Origin: Psychromonas sp. 14N.309.X.WAT.B.A12
GTDB lineage: Bacteria > Pseudomonadota > Gammaproteobacteria > Enterobacterales > Psychromonadaceae
Assembly (NCBI RefSeq): GCF_030397575.1
Contig: NZ_JAPNXS010000017.1
Location: 1-47,037, forward strand
DNA length: 47,037 nucleotides
Direction: 5' to 3'
A model generated the notes under the pieces. It was not told where the DNA came from. It made no database searches and saw nothing but the letters and a program-made list of their open reading frames with translations. Positions within the stretch are counted from its first letter, which is position 1. Each line of letters starts with the position of its first letter. The translations under genes were made by a program, and so were the position numbers. This document shows positions 35,422 through 46,249 of the stretch, one piece after another.

Positions 35422-36369
35422 GTGCCAAACATGAAATTATTTGCAGGTAACGCTACACCCGATTTAGCCCAAAAAATTGCTGATCGTCTTTTCATCAAAT
35501 TAGGAAGTGCTGATGTAGGCCGTTTTAGTGATGGTGAGATACATGTTCAAATTAATGAAAATGTTCGTGGTGATGATATTTTCATCGTGCAATCGACTTG
35601 TGCTCCAACTAACGACAACTTAATGGAACTAATCGTAATGATTGATGCACTTCGTCGTGCTTCAGCAGGACGAATTACAGCGGTAATCCCTTACTTTGGT
35701 TATGCTCGTCAAGATCGACGTGTACGCTCAAGTCGTGTTCCGATCACTGCAAAAGTAGTTGCTGATTTCCTATCTAACGTAGGTGTTGACCGCGTTATGA
35801 CTGTCGATTTACACGCAGAACAAATCCAAGGTTTCTTTGATGTACCTGTTGATAACGTATTCGGTAGCTCTGTACTACTTGAAGATATGTTAGAGAAAAA
35901 ATTAGAAAACCCAATGATTGTATCACCAGATATCGGCGGTGTAGTTCGTGCTCGAGCACACGCTAAACTATTAGATGATGCAGATCTGGCAATCATTGAT
36001 AAACGTCGCCCTAAAGCAAATGTTGCACAAGTAATGCACTTAATCGGTGACGTTGAAGGCCGTAACTGTATCATTGTTGATGACATGATCGATACTGGCG
36101 GTACATTATGCCAAGCAGCAGCGGCTCTTAAAGAGCGTGGTGCTTTATCTGTCTATGCTTACGCAACTCATGCAGTATTCTCTGGTTCTGCATTAGAAAA
36201 TATCAAAAACTCTGTGATTGATGAGTTCATCGTAACGGATTCAATTCCATTAACAGATGAAATTATGGCGACAGGTAAAGTGAAGCAACTCACATTAAGT
36301 GGCATGCTGGCTGAAGCAATTCGTCGTGTAAGTAATGAAGAATCTATTTCAGCGATGTTTCATTACTAA
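35422..36369 (+). CDS. prs: Ribose-phosphate pyrophosphokinase
   Basis: This enzyme makes PRPP for nucleotide, histidine, tryptophan and NAD synthesis. I set the start at the GTG of [11 protein letters not shown] (35422), giving 315 aa, exactly the E. coli length and the same GTG-type start; AGAGG lies upstream and overlaps an earlier in-frame ATG at 35404. Landmarks are [36 protein letters not shown] (metal-binding His), and the PRPP loop [13 protein letters not shown]. Confidence 0.98.
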   Translation: MPNMKLFAGNATPDLAQKIADRLFIKLGSADVGRFSDGEIHVQINENVRGDDIFIVQSTCAPTNDNLMELIVMIDALRRASAGRITAVIPYFGYARQDRRVRSSRVPITAKVVADFLSNVGVDRVMTVDLHAEQIQGFFDVPVDNVFGSSVLLEDMLEKKLENPMIVSPDIGGVVRARAHAKLLDDADLAIIDKRRPKANVAQVMHLIGDVEGRNCIIVDDMIDTGGTLCQAAAALKERGALSVYAYATHAVFSGSALENIKNSVIDEFIVTDSIPLTDEIMATGKVKQLTLSGMLAEAIRRVSNEESISAMFHY

Positions 36370-36409
36370 AAAACAATAAGATAGCTATAAGGTCTTAGTG
36401 AGTTTTTAG

Positions 36410-36448
36410 AAAAGCGTTTATTTCTCAGAAATAAACGCTTTTTTTTCG
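36410..36448 (+). terminator. prs terminator
   Basis: A 15-bp stem with a 3-nt loop (AAAAGCGTTTATTTC / GAAATAAACGCTTTT) is followed by T6. It ends lolB-ispE-prs. Confidence 0.93.
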
Positions 36449-36603
36449 TATTTAATTTGTACAAAACAACTTACTGAGTTACTATGGCGCGCCTTTTTTA
36501 TACACCCTTTTAATAAGGGGAAGGTGGTTATCGCTGGTCGCAAACGATAATCTATTTTAATTTGAGGAATTAATATTAATATCCTCATTAATGGAGTTTT
36601 ACC

Positions 36604-37233
36604 ATGTCAGTAATTAAATTAGTAGCTACAAGCCGTACAGACTTAGGGAAAGGTGCGAGCCGCCGCCTACGTCACACAGACCAAACACCTGGTGTTGTAT
36701 ACGGTGCAGGAAAAGATCCTGTTTCTCTAACTTTCGAACACAAAGAATTAATGAAAGTTGAAGGTATCGAAGCATTTTACTCTTCAGTATTAAGCCTAGA
36801 AGTTGACGGTGTTGCAGAGCAAGTGTTGCTTAAAGATATTCAACGTCACTCTTTCAAAGAACGCATCCAACATTTAGACCTTTTACGTGTTGATGCAACT
36901 CAAGCAATCACAACTACAGTTCCTCTTCATTACTTAAACGAAGAAACTGCAGAAGCTGTTAAAAACGGCGGCGTAGTTGCTCACTTAGCAAATGAATTAG
37001 AAGTAACTTGTTTACCAGCTGATCTTCCTGCATTTATCGAAGTTGATATTGCAAATGTTGAAATTGGTCAAACTGTTCATATTTCTGATGTTACACTTCC
37101 AAAAGGTGTTGAATCTGTTGAGCTTAGCAAAGGCGAAGAGCATGATTTACCACTATTAGCAATCACTGTTAAGAAAACAGCGGCTGTTGAAGAAGAAACT
37201 GAAGAAGCAACAGAAGCTGACGCTGCTGAGTAA
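36604..37233 (+). CDS. rplY: 50S ribosomal protein L25 (TL5/Ctc form)
   Basis: L25 binds 5S rRNA. At 209 aa this is the long Ctc/TL5 form, not the 94-aa E. coli form: the N-terminal 5S-binding domain ([28 protein letters not shown]) is followed by a C-terminal beta domain ([20 protein letters not shown]...) and an acidic Glu/Ala tail. GGAG lies 7 nt before the ATG. It is followed after 2 nt by pth, as in many bacteria. Confidence 0.96.
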   Translation: MSVIKLVATSRTDLGKGASRRLRHTDQTPGVVYGAGKDPVSLTFEHKELMKVEGIEAFYSSVLSLEVDGVAEQVLLKDIQRHSFKERIQHLDLLRVDATQAITTTVPLHYLNEETAEAVKNGGVVAHLANELEVTCLPADLPAFIEVDIANVEIGQTVHISDVTLPKGVESVELSKGEEHDLPLLAITVKKTAAVEEETEEATEADAAE

Positions 37234-37235
37234 TC

Positions 37236-37826
37236 GTGTCAACTACGATTAAATTGCTTGTGGGCCTGGCTAATCCAGGCCCCGAATATGCAAATACTCG
37301 ACACAATGCCGGACAATGGTACATACAACAACTCGCCTCTCAAGAAAATATCCAGCTAAAACCAGAAGCTAAATTTTTTGGCCACACTGGTCGTATTCAG
37401 TTTGCTGGAAATGACATTCGCTTATTAGTCCCAACTACCTTTATGAACCTCAGTGGTAAAGCGGTTAGCGCAATGGCAAAATACTACCAAATTAAACCTG
37501 AAGAAATTTTAGTCGCTCATGATGAGCTAGATATCGTCCCAGGTATCGCTAAATTTAAACTCGGTGGTGGTCATGGCGGGCATAATGGTTTACGTGATAT
37601 CATTTCAAAACTAGGCAATAACAAAAATTTTTACCGTTTACGTATTGGTATTGGCCACCCAGGCGATAAAAATCGTGTTAGCGGTTATGTACTTGGTAAA
37701 GCAACGAGTACAGAACAAAATTTGATCGAGCAAAGTATCGATGAAGCAGCCCGTTGCACCCATATTTTAGGTGTCGATGGTATCGAAAAAGCGATGAATC
37801 GCTTACATAGCTTCAAAGCACAATAA
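37236..37826 (+). CDS. pth: Peptidyl-tRNA hydrolase
   Basis: This hydrolase recycles peptidyl-tRNA dropped from ribosomes. It is 196 aa (E. coli 194). It starts with GTG two bases after the rplY stop, so it is probably translationally coupled. [18 protein letters not shown] contains the catalytic His, TFMNLSG and HDELDI the Asp, and [13 protein letters not shown] is intact. Confidence 0.97.
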   Translation: MSTTIKLLVGLANPGPEYANTRHNAGQWYIQQLASQENIQLKPEAKFFGHTGRIQFAGNDIRLLVPTTFMNLSGKAVSAMAKYYQIKPEEILVAHDELDIVPGIAKFKLGGGHGGHNGLRDIISKLGNNKNFYRLRIGIGHPGDKNRVSGYVLGKATSTEQNLIEQSIDEAARCTHILGVDGIEKAMNRLHSFKAQ

Positions 37827-37849
37827 CAGTAAATTAATAGGATAAAATC

Positions 37850-38941
37850 ATGGGTTTTAAATGTGGTATTGTAGGTTTACCCAACGTTGGTAAATCAACC
37901 CTTTTTAATGCATTAACCAAAGCAGGCATTGAAGCGGCTAACTTCCCTTTTTGTACTATCGAGCCTAACACTGGCATCGTACCTGTACCTGATCCACGTT
38001 TAGACCAACTTTCTGACATCGTAAACCCACAGAAAGTAATACCAACAACAATGGAGTTTGTTGATATTGCAGGGTTAGTTGAAGGTGCATCAAAAGGTGA
38101 AGGTTTAGGTAATAAATTCCTAGCTAACATCCGTGAAACTGACGCAATCGGCCATGTTGTGCGTTGTTTCCAAGATGAAAATATCGTTCACGTAGCAGGC
38201 AAAATCGATCCACAAGAAGATATTGATATCATCAATACTGAGTTAGCATTAGCTGATTTAGAAAGCTGTGATCGTGCTATCTTACGTTTAGGTAAGAAAG
38301 CAAAAGGCGGCGATAAAGATGCTAAATTTGAATTACCTATTTTAGAACGCATCAAGGCACATTTAGAAGCAGATGGCATGGTTCGTGGTTTAGACTTCGA
38401 AAAAGAAGAGCTAGCGGCTATTCAATACCTAAGCTTTTTAACTCTGAAACCAACAATGTACATTGCTAACGTAGCTGAAGATGGTTTTGAAGATAACCCA
38501 TTATTGGACAAAGTACGTGAAATTGCAGCGAAAGAAAATGCAGTTGTTGTGCCTGTTTGTGCTTCTATTGAATCTGAAATAGCTGAATTAGACGATGAAG
38601 ATAAAGCAGAATTCTTAGAAGGTATTGGCCAAGAAGAGCCTGGTCTAAACCGTGTTATCTATAGTGGTTATGAGCTATTGCACTTACAAACTTACTTCAC
38701 AGCTGGCGTAAAAGAAGTACGTGCTTGGACAGTGCCTGTAGGTGCAACAGCACCACAAGCAGCTGGTAAAATTCACACTGATTTTGAACGTGGCTTTATC
38801 CGTGCTGAAATTATTGGTTTTGACGACTTCGTTGAATGCAAAGGTGAAGCAGGAGCAAAAGAAGCTGGTAAATGGCGTTTAGAAGGAAAATCATACATCA
38901 CACAAGATGGTGATGTGATTCACTTCCGCTTTAACGTTTAA
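37850..38941 (+). CDS. ychF: Redox-regulated ATPase YchF
   Basis: An Obg-family P-loop protein that prefers ATP; it binds ribosomes and is linked to oxidative-stress control. It has 363 aa, the family length. G1 is [10 protein letters not shown]3 is [17 protein letters not shown], and the NVAED in place of NKxD explains ATP preference. A coiled-coil insertion and the C-terminal TGS domain ([19 protein letters not shown]) follow. AGGA precedes the ATG. It lies downstream of pth, the standard order. Confidence 0.98.
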   Translation: MGFKCGIVGLPNVGKSTLFNALTKAGIEAANFPFCTIEPNTGIVPVPDPRLDQLSDIVNPQKVIPTTMEFVDIAGLVEGASKGEGLGNKFLANIRETDAIGHVVRCFQDENIVHVAGKIDPQEDIDIINTELALADLESCDRAILRLGKKAKGGDKDAKFELPILERIKAHLEADGMVRGLDFEKEELAAIQYLSFLTLKPTMYIANVAEDGFEDNPLLDKVREIAAKENAVVVPVCASIESEIAELDDEDKAEFLEGIGQEEPGLNRVIYSGYELLHLQTYFTAGVKEVRAWTVPVGATAPQAAGKIHTDFERGFIRAEIIGFDDFVECKGEAGAKEAGKWRLEGKSYITQDGDVIHFRFNV

Positions 38942-38970
38942 TTCGTATAATTGATACAACGTTAATGATA

Positions 38971-39002
38971 AAAAACGGCAACCTAGTTTGCCGTTTTTTT
39001 AT
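38971..39002. terminator. ychF terminator (bidirectional)
   Basis: AAAAACGGCAA (38971-38981) pairs with TTGCCGTTTTT, flanked by A and T runs. It also faces the end of the convergent minus-strand gene at 39025. Confidence 0.92.
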
Positions 39003-39024
39003 TTTGTAAAAAGTGCTTACGCGA

Positions 39025-39906
39025 TTAAAAAGCTAATTCCAACCTATTCCGACCATTCTCTTTTGCTTTATATAATGCAATATCAGCACGTTTGAGCAAA
39101 CTATCAAAATCTTTATCTTGATCAGATATTTTTGCCATACCAATACTGATTGTTACATTTATGCCATGTGGGTTAAGACTCTCAATCGCATCTAGAACAG
39201 AAATCGCCTTATTAAACGCTTCTTCATCCTCACACAAATCAAATAGAATTACGAACTCTTCGCCGCCCGATCTAGCGGTGACATCGCTTTGCTCTCCACT
39301 TGCAGCTAGTGCTTCGCCGACTTGTTGTAAAACAATATCACCCACAGAGTGGCCGTGATTATCATTGATCGATTTAAAGTGATCGACATCAATCATTAGT
39401 ACCCATAATGGATGCTGTTCTTGTTGTGCAGCCTGTATTTTTTGCTTCGCAACATCCATCAAATAATGTCTATTATATAAACCCGTTAACTGATCATAAA
39501 AAGCTAATTGATTTAGCTTATCTTGTTGTAACTTAATAGTTAAATGGGTGTTCACACGTGCAGCGACAATAGCAGGGCGAAATGGCTTAGTGATGTAATC
39601 CACAGCACCAACCATCAGACCTTTCTCTTCATCTTTTTCACCTTGCAATCCTGTCACAAAAATCACAGGAATAGCTGCAGTCACAGGATTTGCTTTTAAT
39701 AATTCACACACTTCATATCCATCCATTTCAGGCATAGATACATCCAATAAAATTAAATCGGGTTGTGGAATTTGTGCCGCTACCTCTAGACATTCTTGTC
39801 CACTATGCGCAGTTTTCATTTCGCATAGGCCTTTGATGCATGAGGCTAACATTTTTAAGATACTGGGCGAGTCATCAACTATCAGCACCATTTGCTTATT
39901 AGACAT
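39025..39906 (-). CDS. Response regulator with GGDEF domain (diguanylate cyclase)
   Basis: A 293-aa cytoplasmic protein. The CheY-like receiver (1-120) has DD at 11-12, phosphoacceptor D55 (LILLDVSMPEMDG), T in FVTG and K in YITKPF. The GGDEF domain (about 130-293) has an intact GGEEF at 214-218 and a canonical DxxTGLYNR entry, so it should make c-di-GMP on phosphorylation. The I-site position reads EQSD instead of RxxD, so classical product inhibition is doubtful. GGGAG lies before the ATG. No partner histidine kinase is adjacent. Confidence 0.94.
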   Translation of the reverse strand: MSNKQMVLIVDDSPSILKMLASCIKGLCEMKTAHSGQECLEVAAQIPQPDLILLDVSMPEMDGYEVCELLKANPVTAAIPVIFVTGLQGEKDEEKGLMVGAVDYITKPFRPAIVAARVNTHLTIKLQQDKLNQLAFYDQLTGLYNRHYLMDVAKQKIQAAQQEQHPLWVLMIDVDHFKSINDNHGHSVGDIVLQQVGEALAASGEQSDVTARSGGEEFVILFDLCEDEEAFNKAISVLDAIESLNPHGINVTISIGMAKISDQDKDFDSLLKRADIALYKAKENGRNRLELAF

Positions 39907-39969
39907 TATGTAATAACTCCCTTTTAACCAATTAACAGCAATAGATAAGCTATCTATTGCTTTATATTT

Positions 39970-40731
39970 CTATTCTGCACAAAGTTGAATATCTAGCCCT
40001 TGCTCAGCAAACAAACTGAGTAGTTTAGGATCTGACTTAGGATCGGTTACCAGATAGTTAATTTTATGTGTACCACATACTTTGTAGGTACTCATTTTTC
40101 CAAGTTTCAAATGTGAAGCTAAGGTCACCACTTGTTCTGACTGTTCAATGATAGTTGCTAACGTTTCAGCTTCATCAATATGATTAATACTCAAGCCTTG
40201 ACTAGGGTGAAGTGCACAGACCCCTAAGAAGCAAGTGTCGAAATGAATCTTTCTGAGCATTGCATTGGTAGTTGCCCCTAATGCCATCACAGCTGGTTTA
40301 AATATTTTTCCGCCTAATAAAATGAGTTCAATATTATTATGATGGATTAGTTTAGTTGCCACTAGCGGACTAGGCGTGACAACCGTAAAGCTAAAGTCTG
40401 TTGGTAAATTCATAGCCAACTGAAGGCAGGTGCTTCCAGAATCAATAAGAATAGTATGCCCTTCTTTGATTAATGGAATTGCCGCTAGCGCAACGCGCTG
40501 CTTTAACGGGTCAATCTCTTCATGACGTTGACGATACTCTTGATTCTCATGCTGTAAAGGCAATGCCCCGCCATGAACACGTCTTAGCTGCTTGAGTTCA
40601 TCCAGTGTTTTTAAATCTCTGCGAACCGTATCTTCAGAAACGCCTAATTGAACACTTAACTCTGCCGCATAAACTCGGCCTAATTGGCTGAGTAACGCTA
40701 AGATTTTACTGTGCCTTTCCTGCTGTAACAT
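39970..40731 (-). CDS. DeoR/GlpR-family transcriptional regulator
   Basis: A 253-aa regulator. The N-terminal HTH fits the DeoR signature (RHSKILALLSQLGRVYAAELSVQLGVSEDTVRRDLKTL...RVHGGA), and the C-terminal sugar-phosphate-sensor domain has IDSGSTCLQLA and LGGKIFKPAVMALG. Such proteins usually repress sugar or nucleoside catabolic genes. No such genes are adjacent, so its regulon cannot be inferred. AAGG precedes the ATG. Confidence 0.92.
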   Translation of the reverse strand: MLQQERHSKILALLSQLGRVYAAELSVQLGVSEDTVRRDLKTLDELKQLRRVHGGALPLQHENQEYRQRHEEIDPLKQRVALAAIPLIKEGHTILIDSGSTCLQLAMNLPTDFSFTVVTPSPLVATKLIHHNNIELILLGGKIFKPAVMALGATTNAMLRKIHFDTCFLGVCALHPSQGLSINHIDEAETLATIIEQSEQVVTLASHLKLGKMSTYKVCGTHKINYLVTDPKSDPKLLSLFAEQGLDIQLCAE

Positions 40732-40842
40732 AATTTACCTTACACTTTTTCTCTGATTTTACTAAAGCAACAACTAATATCTACTTTTAAATACAGTGGC
40801 TTTGCACCGAGTCTCATTATTTCGTATTTTAAATTCAGATAC

Positions 40843-43800
40843 TTAAATGATTTCTGCAGCTTTAAATTGATAACAGTCTGCTAATCGACTAAAGCCAGCA
40901 GAAGCCCCTTTGCTCACATGAATTTGATGATTAATCCGTTCTTTTAAAGCATCTACATGTGAAATGATACCAATTAACTTACCGCTAGCATTTAGACGCT
41001 CTAACGCTTCTAAAGCTACTTCTAAAGTACTAGCATCTAACGTGCCAAAACCTTCATCTAAAAATAGAGATTCAATTTGTGTTTTATGGCTCACTAAATT
41101 CGATAATGCGAGTGCTAAACCAAGGCTCACTAAGAAGCTTTCACCACCGGATAAGGTTTTCACATCGCGAACCGCATTAGCCTGCCATAAATCAATTACC
41201 TGTAATGCTAAAGGTTGATGGATATTACGTTGTAGCTGATAACGTTGATGTAAATTAGCCATCTCTTTATTGGCTAGGTACACCAAGTTATCTAATGTTA
41301 CCCCTTGTGCAAAGGTTCTAAACTTCGCTCCGTCAGCCGACCCGATGAGCTTATTCAGCATCTCCCAATGGAGCGCTGTTTGTTGCTTTTCTTGTTGCTG
41401 TTTTACAATACCTTGCTGTTTTAATTTATTAGCATCATCGGATTGTAATAAGCCAAATTTAGTCGCATAAGTGGTTTGATGTAATTGCATCTGTTGCTGT
41501 AATGCCAAGATTTCATCTTTCACTTGATGTAATGATTTATCTGTCAATTTAATGGCTTTCAACTCAAGCTGTTGATTCAATAACGTCTCCAATCGTGTAT
41601 TTTCTTTCAATACATCATCTTGAAGTTGCTGACGTTGTAAAAGCAAGACTTTGATCTCTTCTGGCGCCAAACGAGCCTTAATGTATTCAGCTTGATCGGT
41701 AAATGCAGAGGCCACTAATGCTTTTTCAAACTGTTCTGATTTTGTTTTACTCTGGGCTGCGTACTGCTTTTCAGAAGCAGTTATTTGCACTATCTCACCT
41801 TTCATTGCTTGCGCTACATCTAATTGTACTTGTAATGCTTTATTGACCTGTTCGAGCTGTGCTTGGCTAGCGACTAATTTAGCATTAGCATTGTCACGCA
41901 ACAGCTGTTCGCTTTGATCGCCAAACTGCTCTGCTCTTTGCAATTGTAAGTGATCTATCTGTTCTGTTAATGCTGTCGTTTTTACCTTAACTTCATCTAA
42001 GGCCAGTGTTTGTTGCTGCACCACTTGAGCCTGTAACTTTATTTGTTGGGTTAACTCGTTTAGTGCTGTTGCTATCTTCTGTTCGTGTTGCAATTGTGTT
42101 TTATATTGTTCTACTTGTTGTGTCGCTTGTTCAATCCATTGTTGTGGTGCATCAAATAACAATTTACCTAAGACTTTATCTGTAATCGCCTGCTCAGGAA
42201 GAGCATCAGTAATCGCTGAGTGTAATGTTTCAACTTTCTGTTTAGCTTTTGTAAACTCTTGTGATAGGGACGAAATTTGTTCTACCAGTCTATTTTCTTC
42301 ATAGCTATTTTGCTGCTGTTTTAGTGACAGTTGATGCTGCTGCTCAGAGATACTTTGTAACTGTTTCTCTACCTCAATATGACTTTGTTGCAATGCTCTT
42401 ATATTTTCAACCTGTTGTTGAATAGCAGCATGTTGACTTTCAAGCTCATTACTCAATTCAATTAACTGCTGGCTGCTGCTTGGATCATGTGAGCGACTTT
42501 TTAAATACTCATGATTTAACCAAAGCTGCTGTTTTTCATTTTTATCATTTAACAGTAATTGTTGTGAGGCTTGCAATTCAGTGAACTGCTGAAGCTTAGA
42601 TTTTAACTGACCATTTAATTCACTGTAAGCAGATCGCGCTTTGATCAACGCCTGTTGTAATTGCTGTAGACGTAATTGATGCTCAGGCACATCAATTTTT
42701 TGATAACTCACTAGTGCAGGGTGAGTTAATGATCCACATAAAGGACATGGTTGGTCTTTTTGTACCTTTAACTGCAACTCAGTTAAGCTTTGAATAATTT
42801 GTTCTTGTTCTAATAGCTTTTCAGTATTCGTTACATCAGCCGCTAATTGCTTACCTTGGTCCTTCAAACTGTTTAACTGAATTCTGTCATCATTAATACT
42901 GTTTTCTAAACGGGTTAGATCACTGTGCTTTTTAAATAGCTCCGCTTCAATCAGATCTAATTTCTCCGATATAGGCAACCCACTGTGTATTTGTTTTAAT
43001 TCACTTTGCAATAATGTCAGTCGCTGATTAGCTCCCTCCAAAGAACTCCCTGGTAAAGTATCGTTTGCTGTACTTATATCATGACTTAATTGCTGTAATT
43101 TTTCCTGTAAAGGGGCAGTACTTGTTAGAAGTGTTTGTAGCTCTTGATTCGCTTTCTGATTATTCGATACAAATAACTGTTTGGCCTGTTCAGCTTCAAT
43201 TAAAGACTCCGATAGACTGACAGCTTTAGTTTTTGTTTCATCCAATTGGTTTAATTGTAACGTAACACTAGAGAGGCTCTCACTCAGGGTGGGTATATAA
43301 GCCTGATCCTGCAACAGCACTTGGATCTCTTTTAACTGCGCTTGATAATCTTCGACCTTTTCCTGTATTAAACCTAGCTCATGCTGACTCAAATCAACTT
43401 GTTTTTGTTTACTAGTCAACTCTAATTGTAAACTTTGGTGTTGCGTTTTTTTATCAGTAATCGCAATATCTAAAGGTACTAATACTTTATTTATCTCATC
43501 AATTGCTTGTATTGTTTCTTCCTGTTGAAGCGACACACTACTTGATTGTTGTAACTGTTTTTTCTGTAAAGACTCGATAGCAACACTGTTTTGTTTTTCT
43601 TTTTCAATAATATTGGCTAGTTGTGCTTTAATTTTTGTATGTTGTTCCAATGCGTATTGTTGCGATTCATAAATAGGCGTCAGTTTTTCAGCTTTCTCAG
43701 CGTTGACTAAGCTTATTTCTTTGCTTTTGAAAGCATTTTTTTGAGCTTCAATACTTTCAATCTTTTGTTTTTGATCGACAATCGCCTGGTCGTATTTAGC

Positions 43801-44553
43801 ATTTTCTTGTAACCAACTTAATGCTTTGTCTAAGGTTTGTGCTTCCTTAGTTAAGCTTTTCTGTTGTGCTGCAAGTTGCTTGACCTCTTCTGCTAAGGCT
43901 TCTCGGTCAGCTTCATCTAATACACTCAACACTTTTGCTTGCTCTGTTAATAGAGTTAACTCTGCTTGTATCTGTTTATTTTGCTGATAAACATATTGTG
44001 CTATTTCGCAATAGATCTCTGTCCCAGTTAACTCCTCTAATAGCTCAGCGCGCTCACCACTAGATGCATTTAAGAATGCAGCAAAACCACCCTGCGCTAA
44101 AAGCATAGATTTAGTAAAACGAGAGAAATCAAGTCCAGTTAGTTCAGTAACTTGTTTTAATACATCACTGCTTTTTGTCGCTAACACTTGCCCTGTTACT
44201 TCACTTAACTCGCACAAAGGAGCTTGTAGATTGCCATCTGCATGATTACGCGCACGTTTTTGCGACCAATAAACACGATAGGCTTTATTTTTAACAGCAA
44301 ACTCAACTTCCGCTAAACAATCGCCAGTTCCGCGTGTCATCAACTCATTTTTGCTTTGTGTTAATTTATCCAAACGTGGTGTTTGTTGATATAAAGCTAA
44401 ACATATCGCATCTAAAATTGTACTTTTACCTGCGCCTGTTTGCCCAGTAATGACGAACAATGCGTTATCTTGAAAGGCTTGATCTTGGAAATCTATTTTC
44501 CATTCACCCTTCAAGGAGTTTAAGTTTTTAAAACGCAGCGATAAAATTTTCAT
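40843..44553 (-). CDS. sbcC: Exonuclease subunit SbcC
   Basis: The Rad50-like ATPase of the SbcCD nuclease, which cuts hairpins and protein-blocked ends. It is 1236 aa (E. coli 1048), longer mainly in the Gln-rich coiled coils. Walker A GQTGAGKST is near residue 36. The zinc hook CPLC lies mid-protein in DQPCPLCGSLTHP. The C-terminus has the signature LSGGESFLVSLGLALALS and Walker B LFLDEGFGTLD. It overlaps sbcD by 4 bp (ATGA). Confidence 0.97.
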   Translation of the reverse strand: MKILSLRFKNLNSLKGEWKIDFQDQAFQDNALFVITGQTGAGKSTILDAICLALYQQTPRLDKLTQSKNELMTRGTGDCLAEVEFAVKNKAYRVYWSQKRARNHADGNLQAPLCELSEVTGQVLATKSSDVLKQVTELTGLDFSRFTKSMLLAQGGFAAFLNASSGERAELLEELTGTEIYCEIAQYVYQQNKQIQAELTLLTEQAKVLSVLDEADREALAEEVKQLAAQQKSLTKEAQTLDKALSWLQENAKYDQAIVDQKQKIESIEAQKNAFKSKEISLVNAEKAEKLTPIYESQQYALEQHTKIKAQLANIIEKEKQNSVAIESLQKKQLQQSSSVSLQQEETIQAIDEINKVLVPLDIAITDKKTQHQSLQLELTSKQKQVDLSQHELGLIQEKVEDYQAQLKEIQVLLQDQAYIPTLSESLSSVTLQLNQLDETKTKAVSLSESLIEAEQAKQLFVSNNQKANQELQTLLTSTAPLQEKLQQLSHDISTANDTLPGSSLEGANQRLTLLQSELKQIHSGLPISEKLDLIEAELFKKHSDLTRLENSINDDRIQLNSLKDQGKQLAADVTNTEKLLEQEQIIQSLTELQLKVQKDQPCPLCGSLTHPALVSYQKIDVPEHQLRLQQLQQALIKARSAYSELNGQLKSKLQQFTELQASQQLLLNDKNEKQQLWLNHEYLKSRSHDPSSSQQLIELSNELESQHAAIQQQVENIRALQQSHIEVEKQLQSISEQQHQLSLKQQQNSYEENRLVEQISSLSQEFTKAKQKVETLHSAITDALPEQAITDKVLGKLLFDAPQQWIEQATQQVEQYKTQLQHEQKIATALNELTQQIKLQAQVVQQQTLALDEVKVKTTALTEQIDHLQLQRAEQFGDQSEQLLRDNANAKLVASQAQLEQVNKALQVQLDVAQAMKGEIVQITASEKQYAAQSKTKSEQFEKALVASAFTDQAEYIKARLAPEEIKVLLLQRQQLQDDVLKENTRLETLLNQQLELKAIKLTDKSLHQVKDEILALQQQMQLHQTTYATKFGLLQSDDANKLKQQGIVKQQQEKQQTALHWEMLNKLIGSADGAKFRTFAQGVTLDNLVYLANKEMANLHQRYQLQRNIHQPLALQVIDLWQANAVRDVKTLSGGESFLVSLGLALALSNLVSHKTQIESLFLDEGFGTLDASTLEVALEALERLNASGKLIGIISHVDALKERINHQIHVSKGASAGFSRLADCYQFKAAEII

Positions 44554-45776
44554 GATTGATGCTCCACTGCTGATAACACCTCAGCAAACAGCCCTTTAAG
44601 TTGATGCTTTTGTTCATCACTTATATTGTCTTCAATATCCAAGCGATGTTCAAACAACTGCGCAGGTGTTACATTTTCTAAGCTTTTTTTATCGTTTTCT
44701 TGCCATTGATTAGTTTCATTAATTTGCGGGCAACTTACTTTTAAAATATCAATCGCAGTTCCTTCCACTAATTGACTTAAATGAGTGTGTAAATCAGACA
44801 TATATTGTGCTTGTTTTAATTTTACTTCCACCCAAACCGTCTCATCTTTTAGCGAAGCTTTAAGGTCATTTATTTGCTCTGAGATCGATTCTAAATCACC
44901 GCTAATTATATGTAGCTGCTGAAAAGACGGAATATCAAGCTCACTTACTTGTAAATCGTTTTTATCTGTAAACTCAATAATATTGACTTTCTTGGTGTGT
45001 TTACTTTCGTCAAAACTTAATGGGATAGGTGACCCGCAGTAACGGATCACATCAGATTTTTGTACTCGTTGCGCTTTATGTAAGTGCCCCAATGCAATGT
45101 AATCGAACTTAGGAAATAAAGCCGCAGGGAACGCAGTTAAAGTACCAATGTAAATCTCACGTACCGAATCAGATACCGAACATCCCACAGTGGTTAAATG
45201 ACCACTGGCAATAATTGCAGTATCAACAGGCAACTTGTCATTTTTAATCTTATTTTCTGCTAAATCGTAAAGTGACTGATAAGTATCAGCAATACCTTGT
45301 TGTAATGATTGTTGCTTTTGCTCTGCAGAACTGCCCTGCTCACTGAGCATGACATCGTTAGCGCGTAAAAAGGGTAAAGCACACATTAATGCCTGCTGTT
45401 TACCTTCCTGATCTTTTAACGTAATAAGGTGTTCAGATAAATCATCACTTAATCCCGCGAGAACAGATACATTTAATGCACTTAACAACGATTTACTTTC
45501 ATTTAATACAGCAACACTATCGTGATTACCTGACACAATAACTAACTGTGAACAAAAACTCTGTTGTAGCTGCACAACGAAGTCTGCATATAACTTTCGA
45601 GCATAGGAAGCAGGCGACGCACTATCAAAAATATCCCCAGCAACAATAACCGCATCAATTTCCTGTTTATTGACCACCTCAATTAACCAAGATAAGAATC
45701 CCTTATGTTCGCTTTCACGTGTTTTCATCATAAAATACTGGCCAAGGTGCCAATCTGAGGTATGTAATATCTTCAT
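44550..45776 (-). CDS. sbcD: Exonuclease subunit SbcD
   Basis: The Mre11-like Mn-dependent nuclease of SbcCD, 408 aa. Phosphoesterase motifs are in order: HTSDWHLGQ, VAGDIFDSASP, VSGNHDS, ASGHLT and ALGHLHKAQR. The C-terminal capping domain follows. It is first in the sbcDC operon. The ribosome-binding site is weak. Confidence 0.98.
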   Translation of the reverse strand: MKILHTSDWHLGQYFMMKTRESEHKGFLSWLIEVVNKQEIDAVIVAGDIFDSASPASYARKLYADFVVQLQQSFCSQLVIVSGNHDSVAVLNESKSLLSALNVSVLAGLSDDLSEHLITLKDQEGKQQALMCALPFLRANDVMLSEQGSSAEQKQQSLQQGIADTYQSLYDLAENKIKNDKLPVDTAIIASGHLTTVGCSVSDSVREIYIGTLTAFPAALFPKFDYIALGHLHKAQRVQKSDVIRYCGSPIPLSFDESKHTKKVNIIEFTDKNDLQVSELDIPSFQQLHIISGDLESISEQINDLKASLKDETVWVEVKLKQAQYMSDLHTHLSQLVEGTAIDILKVSCPQINETNQWQENDKKSLENVTPAQLFEHRLDIEDNISDEQKHQLKGLFAEVLSAVEHQS

Positions 45777-45935
45777 AGTTCACTATCATTGAGTTTAATT
45801 ACCTTCAGTTTAACTTTTTCATTGATAGAAAACTCTACAACAAGGCTGTTTTTAGTTATGTTTGCACAAAATAAAAACAACTTGACTAGCATTTAGGCAA
45901 ATAAACAAAAAAACCTTTTTTTTCTTAAAAATTAG

Positions 45936-45971
45936 TTGACGAGGTACGTCGATATCCGCATAATGCGCCCC
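45936..45971 (+). promoter_or_regulatory. Promoter of the Met-Leu-Gln tRNA operon
   Basis: -35 TTGACG (45936-45941), a 17-nt spacer, and -10 CATAAT (45959-45964), followed by the GC-rich discriminator GCGCCCC (45965-45971). The discriminator is typical of stringently controlled stable-RNA promoters. An A/T-rich stretch upstream (45905-45932) could be an UP element. Confidence 0.88.
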
Positions 45972-46021
45972 ATCGAAACGACGCACTGTTTTACAGAGCA
46001 AGTTAAGATTAAAGTAAAAAT

Positions 46022-46098
46022 GGCTACATAGCTCAGCTGGTTAGAGCACATCACTCATAATGATGGGGTCCCAGGTTCAAATCCCGGTGTAGCCACCA
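46022..46098 (+). tRNA. metT: tRNA-Met (CAT), elongator
   Basis: 77 nt with encoded CCA; acceptor GGCTACA/TGTAGCC, anticodon loop CTCATAA. The first-pair G1-C72 marks the elongator type. First in the operon, as metT in E. coli. Confidence 0.95.
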
Positions 46099-46108
46099 TT
46101 TACTTTAC

Positions 46109-46193
46109 GCGGAAGTGGCGGAATTGGTAGACGCGCTAGATTTAGGTTCTAGTATCGTAAGGTGTGAGAGTTCAAGTCTCTCCTTCCGCACCA
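46109..46193 (+). tRNA. leuW: tRNA-Leu (TAG), copy 1
   Basis: 85 nt with encoded CCA; acceptor GCGGAAG/CTTCCGC, anticodon loop TTTAGGT, long variable arm. Second in the operon, as E. coli leuW. Confidence 0.95.
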
Positions 46194-46249
46194 TTCTTTA
46201 TTTTATAAAGAATCCAATCAGAGAAGTTCAACTCTTTAAAATCAATAAT

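Noticed and set aside
40964-41470. Plus-strand frames inside sbcC
   Set aside because: They are antisense to the conserved C-terminal ATPase domain of SbcC.
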